A stretch of 64,000 nt of DNA from Lunatimonas sp. (lineage in GTDB: Bacteria > Bacteroidota > Bacteroidia > Cytophagales > Cyclobacteriaceae): NCBI RefSeq assembly GCF_020832325.1, contig NZ_JAFIEU010000022.1, positions 138,692 to 202,691 of the forward strand. The letters run 5' to 3'. The position numbers were made by a program, and so were the translations under genes. Position 1 is the first letter of the stretch. Every line of letters begins with the position of its first letter. Positions 37,121 to 45,499 of the stretch are shown here, piece by piece. The notes beneath the pieces are model-generated. The model ran no database searches. It saw nothing but the letters and a program-made list of their open reading frames with translations, and was not told where the DNA came from.

Positions 37121-39526
37121 CTAAAATCTAATGCTAATACCCGCCATAAAGTTGGTGCCAGCCATGGGATAGTAAAAATTCTCAGTTACCAGCGTTCTGG
37201 TATCACCTCCCTCTGTTGGTACAAAATAGCTAAATGTATATCCATTTGGCTCGTAGAGCCGATTGAAAACATTGTACACGGTAAGGTTTAGGTCGATTTG
37301 TTGGACAAAACGTGGGTAAATAGAGTAAAACACCCGCGCATCGGTCGTCCAAAAAGCATCCAGTTTTCTATTCTCATTTTGGGTATTATCCAAATATTGG
37401 TCGCTTACGTACTTATTCATGAGACTCAAACGGAGCGCCGAAACGGGCGAATAATCCAATATGGCAGCTGCCACTATATTGGGAGAAAATGCGATATCGG
37501 TATTCGAATGGGAGGTGGCCTCTTGCCCGAGCAAGCTCCCGTTTCCATCGTAAATATCATTGTAGGAAACAAAATCCTGAATTTTGTTTCTACTCCATGC
37601 GATATTGCCCCCCAATGACCAAGAGGAGTTGACCTGATAGGCTCCGTCTAACTCTATGCCAGCCCTATAGCTATTATCCACATTTTCCCGGATGTAGGCG
37701 CCCACATCGTTTAGCTGCCCGGTCAACACCAACTGATCCCGATAACCCATGTAATAGGCGTTAAAATTATACTGGAATTGGGATTGGCTTACCCGGAGCC
37801 CAGCTTCAATGTTCCCCAAACGTTCAGGTTGAGGGATTTCGGTTAGGGGGGAGTCGGTAAAGTCGCGTCGAACAGGTTCGCGATTTGCTACAGCATACGA
37901 TGCATACCACGTTTTCCCAGGAGCCATTTCGTAGGAGATTCCGATTTTTGGATTGAAAAAGCCATAATTTTGGTTTCCTGAAATATTTCGTAGATCGTTG
38001 TTGGTACCATTGAACCGGTAAAAGACGTTTCGGTATTGGAGATCCCCAAACAGGTAGAAGTTTTCGCGTATCTCCTGAGTGAGTTTGGCGTATAGGTTTC
38101 GGTCATCCTTTACAGCCACATTATCGTAATAGCGATCCCGTATGTTGGTGTTTCCGGCCACACCCATCCAGATAATTTCACCGAAATGGTCTCCATCGTA
38201 GCGGTTTGCACCGCCACCAAAAGTCAAGTCAGTGGTACCGTTGTCTGAAATATAGTTTAGGGAAAACACGGCCCCATAGAAATCGTTGTCGAGCCACCTT
38301 CTCCGTATAATATCTGTCCGTTCAATTGTCTCGCTGCCTATCACGATCGGCTGTATGCCGTAGTTACGAAGCAGTCTATCATTTGGCCTGAACTGCTCGT
38401 AATACCCACGCCCGTAGGTGTAGTGAAGCGCGCCGTTGGCCCGCCAGTTACTCCCGATAGTTCCCGCATAAATCAGCTGGTAATGATCCTGTTGATAATT
38501 ATCGGTCTCATTTTCATAGGTATAGCTATTGTACGTTCTGTTGGTTTCGAGCAAGTGCTCAGGAACGCCATTCCATGCTTGGTACGTTTGCTCCGCTCCT
38601 GAAAACATATTAAATTTCAGCACATGGTTTTCACCGTAGTATCCTGCGGAAACAAAATAGGATTTGAGGTCCGAAAAGGCACGGTCTATATAGCCATCGG
38701 AGGTGATTTGTGAGAGGCGTGCATCCACTGCCCATTTTCCGTCGAGAAGACCGGTTCCGGCTTTGATCGTGTGTCTCCGGGTATTAAAAGAGCCTACACT
38801 ATTGTCGGTTTCGGCGTATGCCTCCTCCCTCTTGGTATCGGTTTGGATATTCATGGATGCCCCAAACGTCGCCGCTCCGTTTGTAGAAGTACCGACACCC
38901 CGCTGAATCTGTATGTTTTCCACCGATGAAGCGAAGTCCGGCATGTTTACCCAGAATACTCCGTGGGACTCTGCGTCGTTCATGGGGATACCATTTACCG
39001 TGACGTTTATGCGGGTTTGGTCCGACCCGCGAATCCGCAAGCCTGTATATCCCACGCCCGCGCCTGCATCGGAATGAGATACCACACCGGGCGTATAGTT
39101 GAGAAGAAACGGGATATCCTGACCCAGATTATTGCGTCTGATCTCTTCACTAGAAATCACCTTAAAGGTAGTGGGTGTAGTCTCCGACGCGCGAGTAGCG
39201 GCTACAATAAACTCCTCTGCCGAAAGAGTCGCTGCTTGGAGTGAAACAATGAGCTCATCAGAAAAGGGGATAGTGAGGTCTATCCTACGAGTCTCAAATC
39301 CGATGTAACTAATGCGTAAGGAAAGGTTTTGTGGCGATAACTCTTGAAGGATAAAGCTTCCGTCTCTTCCGGAGACAGTGCCCTTGCTGGCTCCTACAAC
39401 CAGAATATTGGCACCGGGCAACGGATCTCCAGAGGCACCGTCCAACACTTTTCCGGTTAGACTGTGTTGTGCTGAGGCATAGCATGCCAGGAGTCCGAAA
39501 AACAGACTCAACAATGATTTTTTCAT
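37121..39526 (-). CDS. TonB-dependent outer membrane receptor, probable thiamine uptake
   Basis: The 801-residue receptor has a signal peptide (MKKSLLSLFFGLLACYASA), a carboxypeptidase-like domain (HSLTGKVLDGASGDPLPGANILVVG) at about 20-105, and a plug with EEFIVAATRASETTPTTF, GLRIRGSDQTRINVTVNGIPMNDAESHGVFW and GVGTSTNGAATFGASMNI. A barrel follows, ending in Phe (FMAGISIRF). A TPP riboswitch lies directly upstream in the same orientation (39623-39700). Control by thiamine pyrophosphate implies that it imports thiamine or a precursor, as proposed for similarly regulated Bacteroidota receptors. A terminator lies just downstream, so it appears to be a single-gene unit. Confidence 0.92.
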   Translation of the reverse strand: MKKSLLSLFFGLLACYASAQHSLTGKVLDGASGDPLPGANILVVGASKGTVSGRDGSFILQELSPQNLSLRISYIGFETRRIDLTIPFSDELIVSLQAATLSAEEFIVAATRASETTPTTFKVISSEEIRRNNLGQDIPFLLNYTPGVVSHSDAGAGVGYTGLRIRGSDQTRINVTVNGIPMNDAESHGVFWVNMPDFASSVENIQIQRGVGTSTNGAATFGASMNIQTDTKREEAYAETDNSVGSFNTRRHTIKAGTGLLDGKWAVDARLSQITSDGYIDRAFSDLKSYFVSAGYYGENHVLKFNMFSGAEQTYQAWNGVPEHLLETNRTYNSYTYENETDNYQQDHYQLIYAGTIGSNWRANGALHYTYGRGYYEQFRPNDRLLRNYGIQPIVIGSETIERTDIIRRRWLDNDFYGAVFSLNYISDNGTTDLTFGGGANRYDGDHFGEIIWMGVAGNTNIRDRYYDNVAVKDDRNLYAKLTQEIRENFYLFGDLQYRNVFYRFNGTNNDLRNISGNQNYGFFNPKIGISYEMAPGKTWYASYAVANREPVRRDFTDSPLTEIPQPERLGNIEAGLRVSQSQFQYNFNAYYMGYRDQLVLTGQLNDVGAYIRENVDNSYRAGIELDGAYQVNSSWSLGGNIAWSRNKIQDFVSYNDIYDGNGSLLGQEATSHSNTDIAFSPNIVAAAILDYSPVSALRLSLMNKYVSDQYLDNTQNENRKLDAFWTTDARVFYSIYPRFVQQIDLNLTVYNVFNRLYEPNGYTFSYFVPTEGGDTRTLVTENFYYPMAGTNFMAGISIRF

Positions 39527-39622
39527 GATGTGGTATTACATAAAATTGGTTAAACACGAAGGAGATAAAAGGGGGAACCTCCTCCTTTTCTGTTCACCCA
39601 AAAGCCGAATGGTGGCTTATGT

Positions 39623-39700
39623 CATTTCCCTTCGCCGGCACTACCCGGATCAGGTTCAATGGGTATGATCTCAGCCCGTAATGTTAGGGCACCCCTAATG
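39623..39700 (-). promoter_or_regulatory. TPP (THI-box) riboswitch
   Basis: On the minus strand the conserved THI elements occur in order: GGGGTGCC, GGGCTGAGATCATACCC, GAACCTGATCCGGGTAGTGCCGGCGAAGGGA written across 39623-39695. P1 closes with catt and aatg at 39697-39700 and 39623-39626. Between it and the receptor start lies an AAAAGGAGG...CCCCCTTTT hairpin at about 39565-39587 that could act as the expression switch. Thiamine pyrophosphate binding should lower receptor expression. Confidence 0.95.
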
Positions 39701-39804
39701 ATCGCTGCGAATTTAGACCATGGTATTCAAAAAACCAAACAAAATAAAACGGTGTTGGGATTCCATATTCCGCTAATCCAATAGAAGAAAAGCGAACTAG
39801 GCCT

Positions 39805-40872
39805 CTAAACCGCTGATCCCAAGCTCTTCAGGTGACTTACATGAGATGCAAACGCCAACCGCATCTTCGGATGCTCTAAATAGGGCACACCAAACTCTGC
39901 GCAGGTTGCCTTAACAATCTTGCTGATCTCACTGTAATGGATATGGGATATATGTGGAAACAAATGATGCTCTACCTGAAAATTCAGGCCGCCAACTAGC
40001 CAAGACAGAATTTTGTTTCCTGTCGCAAAATTCGATGTGGTCCGCAATTGATGCACGGCCCAATCATCCTCCAATTTATTGGTAGTATCATCGGGTAGTG
40101 GAAATACCGTTTCTTCAAGGGAATGGGCAAGCTGAAACACCACACTCAAAAACACACCCGTTGCTACGCCAAATACCAGAAATCCGACTAACCAAGTAGT
40201 AAATCCTAGCAGGCATATGGGTAAAACGATGAATAGAATGGTGTAAACCACTTTGTAAAACCAAAAAGAGAAATGTTCCTTCCAACTCATGGGTTTGATC
40301 GCTATGGATCCTACCCTGCGTGTGATATATTTTTTGTAGTCCGTGACAAACACCCAATACAGGTACAGGATAGCATATACGAGCAAGAAATACCTATGCT
40401 GATACTTGTGGATCGCATACCGTTTCTGAGTAGGACAAAGTCGGAGTAGTGGTCTGGCGTTCATGTCATCATCGTGGTCAGCCACGTTGGTAAATGAATG
40501 GTGGGCTACGTTATGTTTGGTCTTCCACATAAACACGTTGGCACCCAAGAAATTAATCGATATTCCTGCAAGTTCGTTTACCCAGGTTTTCGTGGAAAAA
40601 CTACCATGTGCTCCATCATGCATGACATTAAAGCCAATACCCGCTGCCAAAGCAGCCATAAAAACGGCCTCGAGCAAGGCAATTGCCCAATGAGGTGTAA
40701 AAAATACTAAATGAATGTATACGGCTACGAATGCTATAACAAATAGCAGTGCTTTTAGATGCAAGGATCGGTTGCCAGTAGGATCAAGGTTATTTTTGGC
40801 AAAGTAATCTTTGATACGTTTTTTAAGCTCAGCATGAAAGGACGTAGCCTGGTTAAATCGGGGCGGACGCAT
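39805..40872 (-). CDS. Membrane fatty acid desaturase
   Basis: The 355-residue protein has the three His clusters of the acyl-lipid/acyl-CoA desaturase family: HDGAHGS, HNVAHH, and QVEHHLFPHISHIHY, which bind the di-iron centre. Two pairs of membrane segments are visible (ALLFVIAFVAVYIHLVFF; ALLEAVFMAALAAGIGFNVM; later IFIVLPICLLGFTTWLVGFLVFGVATGVF read across the central part). The QxxHH form of the third cluster is typical of front-end or linoleoyl-type desaturases. It introduces a double bond in membrane lipids, perhaps for cold adaptation. It lies in the same direction as the TonB receptor, but a spacer and the riboswitch separate them. Confidence 0.93.
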   Translation of the reverse strand: MRPPRFNQATSFHAELKKRIKDYFAKNNLDPTGNRSLHLKALLFVIAFVAVYIHLVFFTPHWAIALLEAVFMAALAAGIGFNVMHDGAHGSFSTKTWVNELAGISINFLGANVFMWKTKHNVAHHSFTNVADHDDDMNARPLLRLCPTQKRYAIHKYQHRYFLLVYAILYLYWVFVTDYKKYITRRVGSIAIKPMSWKEHFSFWFYKVVYTILFIVLPICLLGFTTWLVGFLVFGVATGVFLSVVFQLAHSLEETVFPLPDDTTNKLEDDWAVHQLRTTSNFATGNKILSWLVGGLNFQVEHHLFPHISHIHYSEISKIVKATCAEFGVPYLEHPKMRLAFASHVSHLKSLGSAV

Positions 40873-41051
40873 AGAATAATATTAAGAAAGAAATCGGAAT
40901 TGAATTTGGAGGGCGATTAGGCGGGACCTTTGAATTAAACTATAACAAAGATATCCAAAAATTGTTGATTTTCGACCTAACAGAAAAATCTTTTTCGCTT
41001 TGCTGTGGGAGTTTTCAACATTTAACAGAAATTAACAAGGACAGAAAAGGA

Positions 41052-41081
41052 AAGCCAAAACACCCAACAGTATTTTGGCTT
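41052..41081. terminator. Terminator downstream of the sigma-54 regulator gene
   Basis: aagccaaaa at 41052-41060 pairs with ttttggctt at 41073-41081 across a 12-base loop. On the minus strand it lies 32 bases past the regulator stop and is followed by a T-rich stretch. Confidence 0.65.
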
Positions 41082-41112
41082 CCATCAGTGAACTACGGAG
41101 CTATATGAATAC

Positions 41113-42537
41113 TCAAGATTGAATTTTATGCTGCTTCAGTTTATTGAAAAGTGTCTTCCGATCTATCCCCAATTGCTGCGCGGCTTTGGTCTTGTTATAC
41201 TGATTTTCTTCCAAGACTTTTTTGATCACCTCGGCTTCTGCATTTGCAGCTATGTCCTTTAAGTTTATCGGCCCACTGACGTCCAGTTTACGTTCGTCAA
41301 GCTGGATCGGGCTGTTTTCATCTGAAAAGGCTATCATTGGAGCATAGATGATTTCCTGTGGCAAAGCCGAAAGGTGTATTTCTCCGGTCTGTGTCAATAA
41401 AAGGGAACGCCGGATTACGTTTCGCATCTCCCGAAGGTTTCCAGGCCAGTCGTATTTGTTGAACAGTCCCACCACTTCCTTCGAAAATCCCTTCACTTCT
41501 TTATTCAGCTCTTGATTCGCTAACGCTAAAAAATGCTCGGCAAAGGCCATGATGTCTTTGCCACGTTTTCTCAATGGAGGTACCGTAATCGTAAACTCGT
41601 TAAAACGATAATACAGGTCTTCTCGAAACTTTCCGTTTTTTACAGCTTCTTTTAAATCCTCGTTAGAAGCCACGATGATCCGTACATCTATTTCCTTATC
41701 CTTGATCGCGCCGATCCTACGTAGCTTTTTCTCCTGAACCAACCGAAGTAGACCAACCTGAATCTCGTAGGAAAGATTGGCAATCTCATCGAGGAAGATG
41801 GTGCCTCCATCGGCTACCTCAAACTGCCCTGGCTTGGCACTTACGGCACCGGTAAACCCTCCCTTTTCATGTCCCCACAATTCACTGCCAGCCAATTCCT
41901 TGGTGAGCGCACCACAGTCGATAGCCACAAAGGGTTTGCCCTTTCGGTCGCTGAGTTCATGTATTGTCTTAGCGATGTTTTCTTTGCCCGATCCGCTCTC
42001 TCCGTAAATAATTACGCTAAAGTTAGTAGGTGCTACAAGACTGACTTCGCTCAATAGGTTGGCAGAGGCTGTATCTTTGCCCCAGATGTATTCGGAATCC
42101 ACATTGGCCACACCGGGCTTGGGGGACTTGGGCGCTTTACGCACGGTCTCCTGCTCACGCACTATTTCGGGTTCATTCTGCACCTTCATTGCCCGATCGA
42201 TTAGGCTAAGTAGTTCGTCCGGAATCAGCGGCTTGACCACGTAGTCAAATGCACCCTTCTTCATCACCTCCACGGCTATCCTCACATCCGCATAGCCAGT
42301 GATTATGGCAACTTTGGTTTGAGGACTGATAGCCTTTACCTGTTGCAATACTTCCCTTCCCTCCATCTTACGGAGATTGAAATCACAAAAAATCAAATCG
42401 TAGGTTTTATCCTTGATCATAGCGATTCCATCTTCGCCACTCAATGTAGTCTCTACCTGATGGCCTTTTTTGGAGAGAAACCGCTGGAGCAGCTGACAGA
42501 TGTCCAGATTATCATCAATCACTAATATACTTGCCAT
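41113..42537 (-). CDS. NtrC-type sigma-54-dependent response regulator with GGFTGA variant
   Basis: I use the ATG at 42537 (MASILVIDDNLDIC); another lies four codons upstream. Residues 1-120 form a receiver (FCDFNLRKMEGREVL). A AAA+ domain at about 150-380 has Walker A GESGSGKENIA, ELWGHEKGGFTGAVSAKPGQFEVADGGTIFLDE, and the arginine-finger region FREDLYYRFNEFTI. The end has a Fis-type helix-turn-helix, NKTKAAQQLGIDRKTLFNKLKQHK. The sigma-54 contact loop reads GGFTGA instead of the standard GAFTGA. The gene follows a single-domain receiver gene with an overlap or a gap of a few bases, so they are co-expressed. Confidence 0.95.
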   Translation of the reverse strand: MASILVIDDNLDICQLLQRFLSKKGHQVETTLSGEDGIAMIKDKTYDLIFCDFNLRKMEGREVLQQVKAISPQTKVAIITGYADVRIAVEVMKKGAFDYVVKPLIPDELLSLIDRAMKVQNEPEIVREQETVRKAPKSPKPGVANVDSEYIWGKDTASANLLSEVSLVAPTNFSVIIYGESGSGKENIAKTIHELSDRKGKPFVAIDCGALTKELAGSELWGHEKGGFTGAVSAKPGQFEVADGGTIFLDEIANLSYEIQVGLLRLVQEKKLRRIGAIKDKEIDVRIIVASNEDLKEAVKNGKFREDLYYRFNEFTITVPPLRKRGKDIMAFAEHFLALANQELNKEVKGFSKEVVGLFNKYDWPGNLREMRNVIRRSLLLTQTGEIHLSALPQEIIYAPMIAFSDENSPIQLDERKLDVSGPINLKDIAANAEAEVIKKVLEENQYNKTKAAQQLGIDRKTLFNKLKQHKIQS

Positions 42538-42541
42538 ACTT

Positions 42542-42892
42542 CTATTCAATCAATTGGTTAATTGCCTCAAGAGAAAACGGTTTGCTCAAAAAGGCTTTTG
42601 CTCCTTTCTTTTTAGCCAAAACCTGCATTCCGCTATCGCTAAATGCGCTCATCAAAATAACGTTCATTTGGGGGTTCAACTGAATAAACTCCGGAACGGC
42701 CTGCAAACCGTTACCATCCGGAAGATTAACATCCAAAAACAAGAAGTCGGGGTTAGCAGTACGCATTTGATCCTTCCCTTCGGTAATATTTCCAGCGGTA
42801 AATACTTTGTGACCCCTCCTCTTCAAAAACCTTGAAAGCATGTTCAAAATTTCCTGCTCGTCATCAACAATCAGAATTACAGCTTTTCCCAT
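42542..42892 (-). CDS. Single-domain response regulator
   Basis: The ATG at 42892 (MGKAVILIVDDEQEILNMLSRFL) gives a 116-residue receiver without an output domain; the frame is open further upstream but that part has no receiver features. The acidic pocket is VDDE, the phosphorylated Asp lies in FLFLDVNLPDGNGLQAV, the Thr/Ser switch in VILMSAF and Lys in KAFLSKPFSLE. Such proteins pass phosphate between kinases and regulators. It sits 4 bases before the start of the NtrC-type regulator, so the two likely form one phosphorelay branch. Confidence 0.92.
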   Translation of the reverse strand: MGKAVILIVDDEQEILNMLSRFLKRRGHKVFTAGNITEGKDQMRTANPDFLFLDVNLPDGNGLQAVPEFIQLNPQMNVILMSAFSDSGMQVLAKKKGAKAFLSKPFSLEAINQLIE

Positions 42893-43131
42893 TTTCTTCG
42901 TTTGTAACGGTCTATGAAGGAAATCGCAAAGCGTTGCACACTTCACCTACCTGTCTTGGTATTACCCTTCGATCACATAAAAATCAAAGTAAAAGGTGCT
43001 TTGAGCACCTTTTACCAGCTCCTCGCTCAAAGTTATGCATTGAGCGTGGAAATCATACCGTGGTGGGTTGGAAAATCAACGCTTTATTTAGTACAGCCCA
43101 TTTACCAAACCCACCCATGCAATATCGCCAA

Positions 43132-43287
43132 TTATACCGGTCTCCTTCCGCTAATAATGCGAAATAGAATCGCAATGATGGCCAACACAAGTAATATGTG
43201 TATCAACCCACCTACACTATAAACAAACGCGCCGAGCAGCCATCCTATTACCAGAATCACTGCGATCAAATACAATAAATTTCCCAT
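43132..43287 (-). CDS. Lmo0937-like small membrane protein, 51 residues
   Basis: The short frame on the minus strand reads MGNLLYLIAVILVIGWLLGAF, then VYSVGGLIHILLVLAIIAIL, then FRIISGRRPV. It has two hydrophobic helices joined by a Gly turn and ends in a basic tail. This matches the very small lmo0937-type membrane protein family common in Bacteroidota, usually near stress genes. It lies about 240 bases upstream of the receiver gene on the same strand. A near-match to a sigma-54 promoter lies 50-70 bases before its start, which would fit control by the sigma-54 activator next door. Function is not known. Confidence 0.85.
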   Translation of the reverse strand: MGNLLYLIAVILVIGWLLGAFVYSVGGLIHILLVLAIIAILFRIISGRRPV

Positions 43288-43340
43288 TTCTTTAAAATTT
43301 AAGTTTTAATGTATACTTTTCAATTCTGTTCTGTTTGATT

Positions 43341-43356
43341 CCAAATGCTGTGCCTA
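43341..43356 (-). promoter_or_regulatory. Possible sigma-54 promoter of the small membrane protein gene
   Basis: On the minus strand this reads AGGCACAGCATTTGGA, compared with TGGCACGNNNNTTGCA. The GG at minus 24 and the 10-base gap fit, but the minus-12 GC is GG. It ends about 54 bases before the start codon at 43287. Confidence 0.35.
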
Positions 43357-43450
43357 AAGCAAAAAGGCCAATTAAAGCCTGTAGGAAACCTTTTTTGTTG
43401 TCAGCGGATTAAAAACTCGAAAAAACGGGAATTATTTTCCCCAGAAATTT

Positions 43451-44860
43451 ATGGAAAGGATAAAAACATACACGTTTATTACACTCTCCTTTATCGTCCT
43501 TTGTGGTGGGATATCCATCTACACGATCTACAGGATTAACTTTCTCCAGCGATCCAACCAAGTCCACGAAAAAGTACTGGCTCTCGCCAACAGCATCAAC
43601 TCCAGTGTACTGGAAAATGAGATTACCATGCTCAGCTATGCCACGACCTTTGACTCGCTTTTCCTTGACAGCCTAGAGGTTATTTATCGCAAAATCCACA
43701 CAAATCTCGAGACCTTGGAAGCTTTCTTCCCAGAATACGACTTGGAAGAATCCCGCATCGATTCCATTCGCCTGCTTTTAGATGAACGGGTTGTTTACTT
43801 CAAGAGCTCCCTGCAGGATTATGGAAGCCCTGAGGAATACCTACCCTACATTATCGAAAACAGAAAGAAAAACTACCTGCGCATAGGCAAAAGGATAAAA
43901 GCCCAGACAGACGCTATCGTGCAAAGGCAGCAGGAGCAAATCAAAGAACGGGAAACCGGCGTTTCGGTAAACCTCACTACGTTAAGTGCGGTAATTTTCG
44001 TCATAACGCTCATAGGGATTATAACTGCTTTTCTGAATTTTATCTCAATTTCGAAATACTATCACGCACAGCAGGCCGCAACCAACGAAATCAGATCCTA
44101 TCAGGAAAAACTGAAGCTACAAATTGATCAACTCAATCAGACCAATCACGAGCTGGAGCAATTCGCCTATGTGGCCTCCCATGACCTTCAAGAGCCGCTC
44201 AGAAAAATAACTGCGTTCAACGACCTGCTTCAGGACCAATACAAGGATTCCATTGAAGGAGAAGGTAAGCTATACCTTGACCGGATGGCCCATGCCGCCA
44301 AACGCATGCGACGATTGATCACCGATCTGCTCGAATATAGCCGAGCAGGCAGGTATTCCGAGGAGCGAGAACAACTTAAGCTGAGTGAACTCTTAGGGGA
44401 GGTTATAGAAGACCTAAGCTTACAGATCGAGGAGAGCGGTGCAACTATCACACAAAAGGATTTGCCCACGCTATTCGGCCATTACAATGACTGGCGAATG
44501 GTTTTCCAAAACCTGATAAGCAATGCGCTGAAATTCCGCAAGGATGGCGTTCCTCCTACTATCCAAATAACCTGTGAGCCAGCCAGCCCCGAACTATTGC
44601 GCGAAAAACTTTTTAACTATTCCGAAGCAAAGCCCTACTTCCATATTCGGGTTTCCGACAACGGCATCGGCTTCAAATCAGACTACGCGGAAAAAATCTT
44701 TACGATCTTTCAACGCCTACATGGAAAAGATGAATATGAAGGTACCGGAATAGGCCTTGCCATTTGCAAAAAAATCATGGAAAGATATGAAGGCACGATC
44801 TTTGCAACGTCAGAGGTAAATGAGGGTTCCACCTTTCATTTACTTTTTTCGAAAGTCTGA
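43451..44860 (+). CDS. Membrane sensor histidine kinase with periplasmic helical sensor
   Basis: The 469-residue kinase has membrane segments at about 8-27 (FITLSFIVLCGGISIYTIY) and 176-198 (LSAVIFVITLIGIITAFLNFI). Between them lies an all-helical periplasmic domain of about 140 residues resembling CHASE3-type sensors. The cytoplasmic part has the phosphoacceptor His in FAYVASHDLQEPLRKITAF. The ATPase boxes are NLISNALKFRKDG, VSDNGIGF, and GTGIGLAICKKIMERY. The SHDLQEPL form is typical of phytochrome-like kinases that signal to single-domain regulators, one of which is encoded 178 bases downstream. The gene is divergent from the small membrane protein gene. Confidence 0.93.
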   Translation: MERIKTYTFITLSFIVLCGGISIYTIYRINFLQRSNQVHEKVLALANSINSSVLENEITMLSYATTFDSLFLDSLEVIYRKIHTNLETLEAFFPEYDLEESRIDSIRLLLDERVVYFKSSLQDYGSPEEYLPYIIENRKKNYLRIGKRIKAQTDAIVQRQQEQIKERETGVSVNLTTLSAVIFVITLIGIITAFLNFISISKYYHAQQAATNEIRSYQEKLKLQIDQLNQTNHELEQFAYVASHDLQEPLRKITAFNDLLQDQYKDSIEGEGKLYLDRMAHAAKRMRRLITDLLEYSRAGRYSEEREQLKLSELLGEVIEDLSLQIEESGATITQKDLPTLFGHYNDWRMVFQNLISNALKFRKDGVPPTIQITCEPASPELLREKLFNYSEAKPYFHIRVSDNGIGFKSDYAEKIFTIFQRLHGKDEYEGTGIGLAICKKIMERYEGTIFATSEVNEGSTFHLLFSKV

Positions 44861-44959
44861 TTTCAATAGAAGCTCCCGAAAATTGAGGGGAAATCGACAT
44901 ATCTGAATACGCAGAAATGTAAATTTCATTTTTATAGAAAACATATTTTCAACCAATCA

Positions 44960-44991
44960 TTGCAAAAATTTAAATATTCATTGTAGTTTTA
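44960..44991 (+). promoter_or_regulatory. Candidate promoter of the single-domain regulator gene
   Basis: TTG at 44960-44962 and tagtttta at 44984-44991 are separated by 21 bases, resembling TTTG / TAnnTTTG with the final G missing. It lies 47 bases before the start at 45039. Confidence 0.38.
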
Positions 44992-45038
44992 TATCGATTC
45001 ACATACATCGAAAAATTACCTACAAACCAGCACTACCA

Positions 45039-45482
45039 ATGAAAAGCGAAAAAAACATGGTTCTCCTCATCGCAGAAGATGATATTGATGACCGACTCTT
45101 GATAACCAAAGCCCTTAATGAAAGCTTCTCCAAAGCGAGACTCATTTGCGTCGAAAATGGAGAAATACTCTTACAATACCTAAACCGGCAGGGAAAATAC
45201 AGTGACGATGAACAGTATCCGCTGCCACAAATCATTCTTTTAGATCTTAACATGCCCAAAAAAGACGGGAGGGAAGCTCTGAAGGAAATAAAATCCGACG
45301 AGTCGTTTAAGAAAATTCCGGTAATCATATTCACCACCTCCAAAAACGAGGACGACATCATGGTCACCTACAACATGGGCTCAAACAGTTACATCTCCAA
45401 GCCAGGATCGTTTGAAGGACTGCTCGCGTTGGGCAAAGAACTGGAAAATTATTGGGCCAAAACCGTACTTCTACCGAGCTAA
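45039..45482 (+). CDS. Rcp1-like single-domain response regulator
   Basis: The 147-residue protein is a receiver only. It has AEDDIDDRLLITKALNE (acidic pocket), the phosphorylated Asp in LLDLNMPKKDGREAL, the switch Thr in FTTSKNEDDI and Lys in ISKPGSFEGL. The long loop between the second helix and third strand (LNRQGKYSDDEQYPLPQIILL) is typical of cyanobacterial Rcp1-type regulators that partner with phytochrome-like kinases. It is expected to receive phosphate from the kinase encoded just upstream. The hybrid kinase gene begins 18 bases after its stop. Confidence 0.93.
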   Translation: MKSEKNMVLLIAEDDIDDRLLITKALNESFSKARLICVENGEILLQYLNRQGKYSDDEQYPLPQIILLDLNMPKKDGREALKEIKSDESFKKIPVIIFTTSKNEDDIMVTYNMGSNSYISKPGSFEGLLALGKELENYWAKTVLLPS

Positions 45483-45499
45483 ACCTGTTTTGTGGCAAC

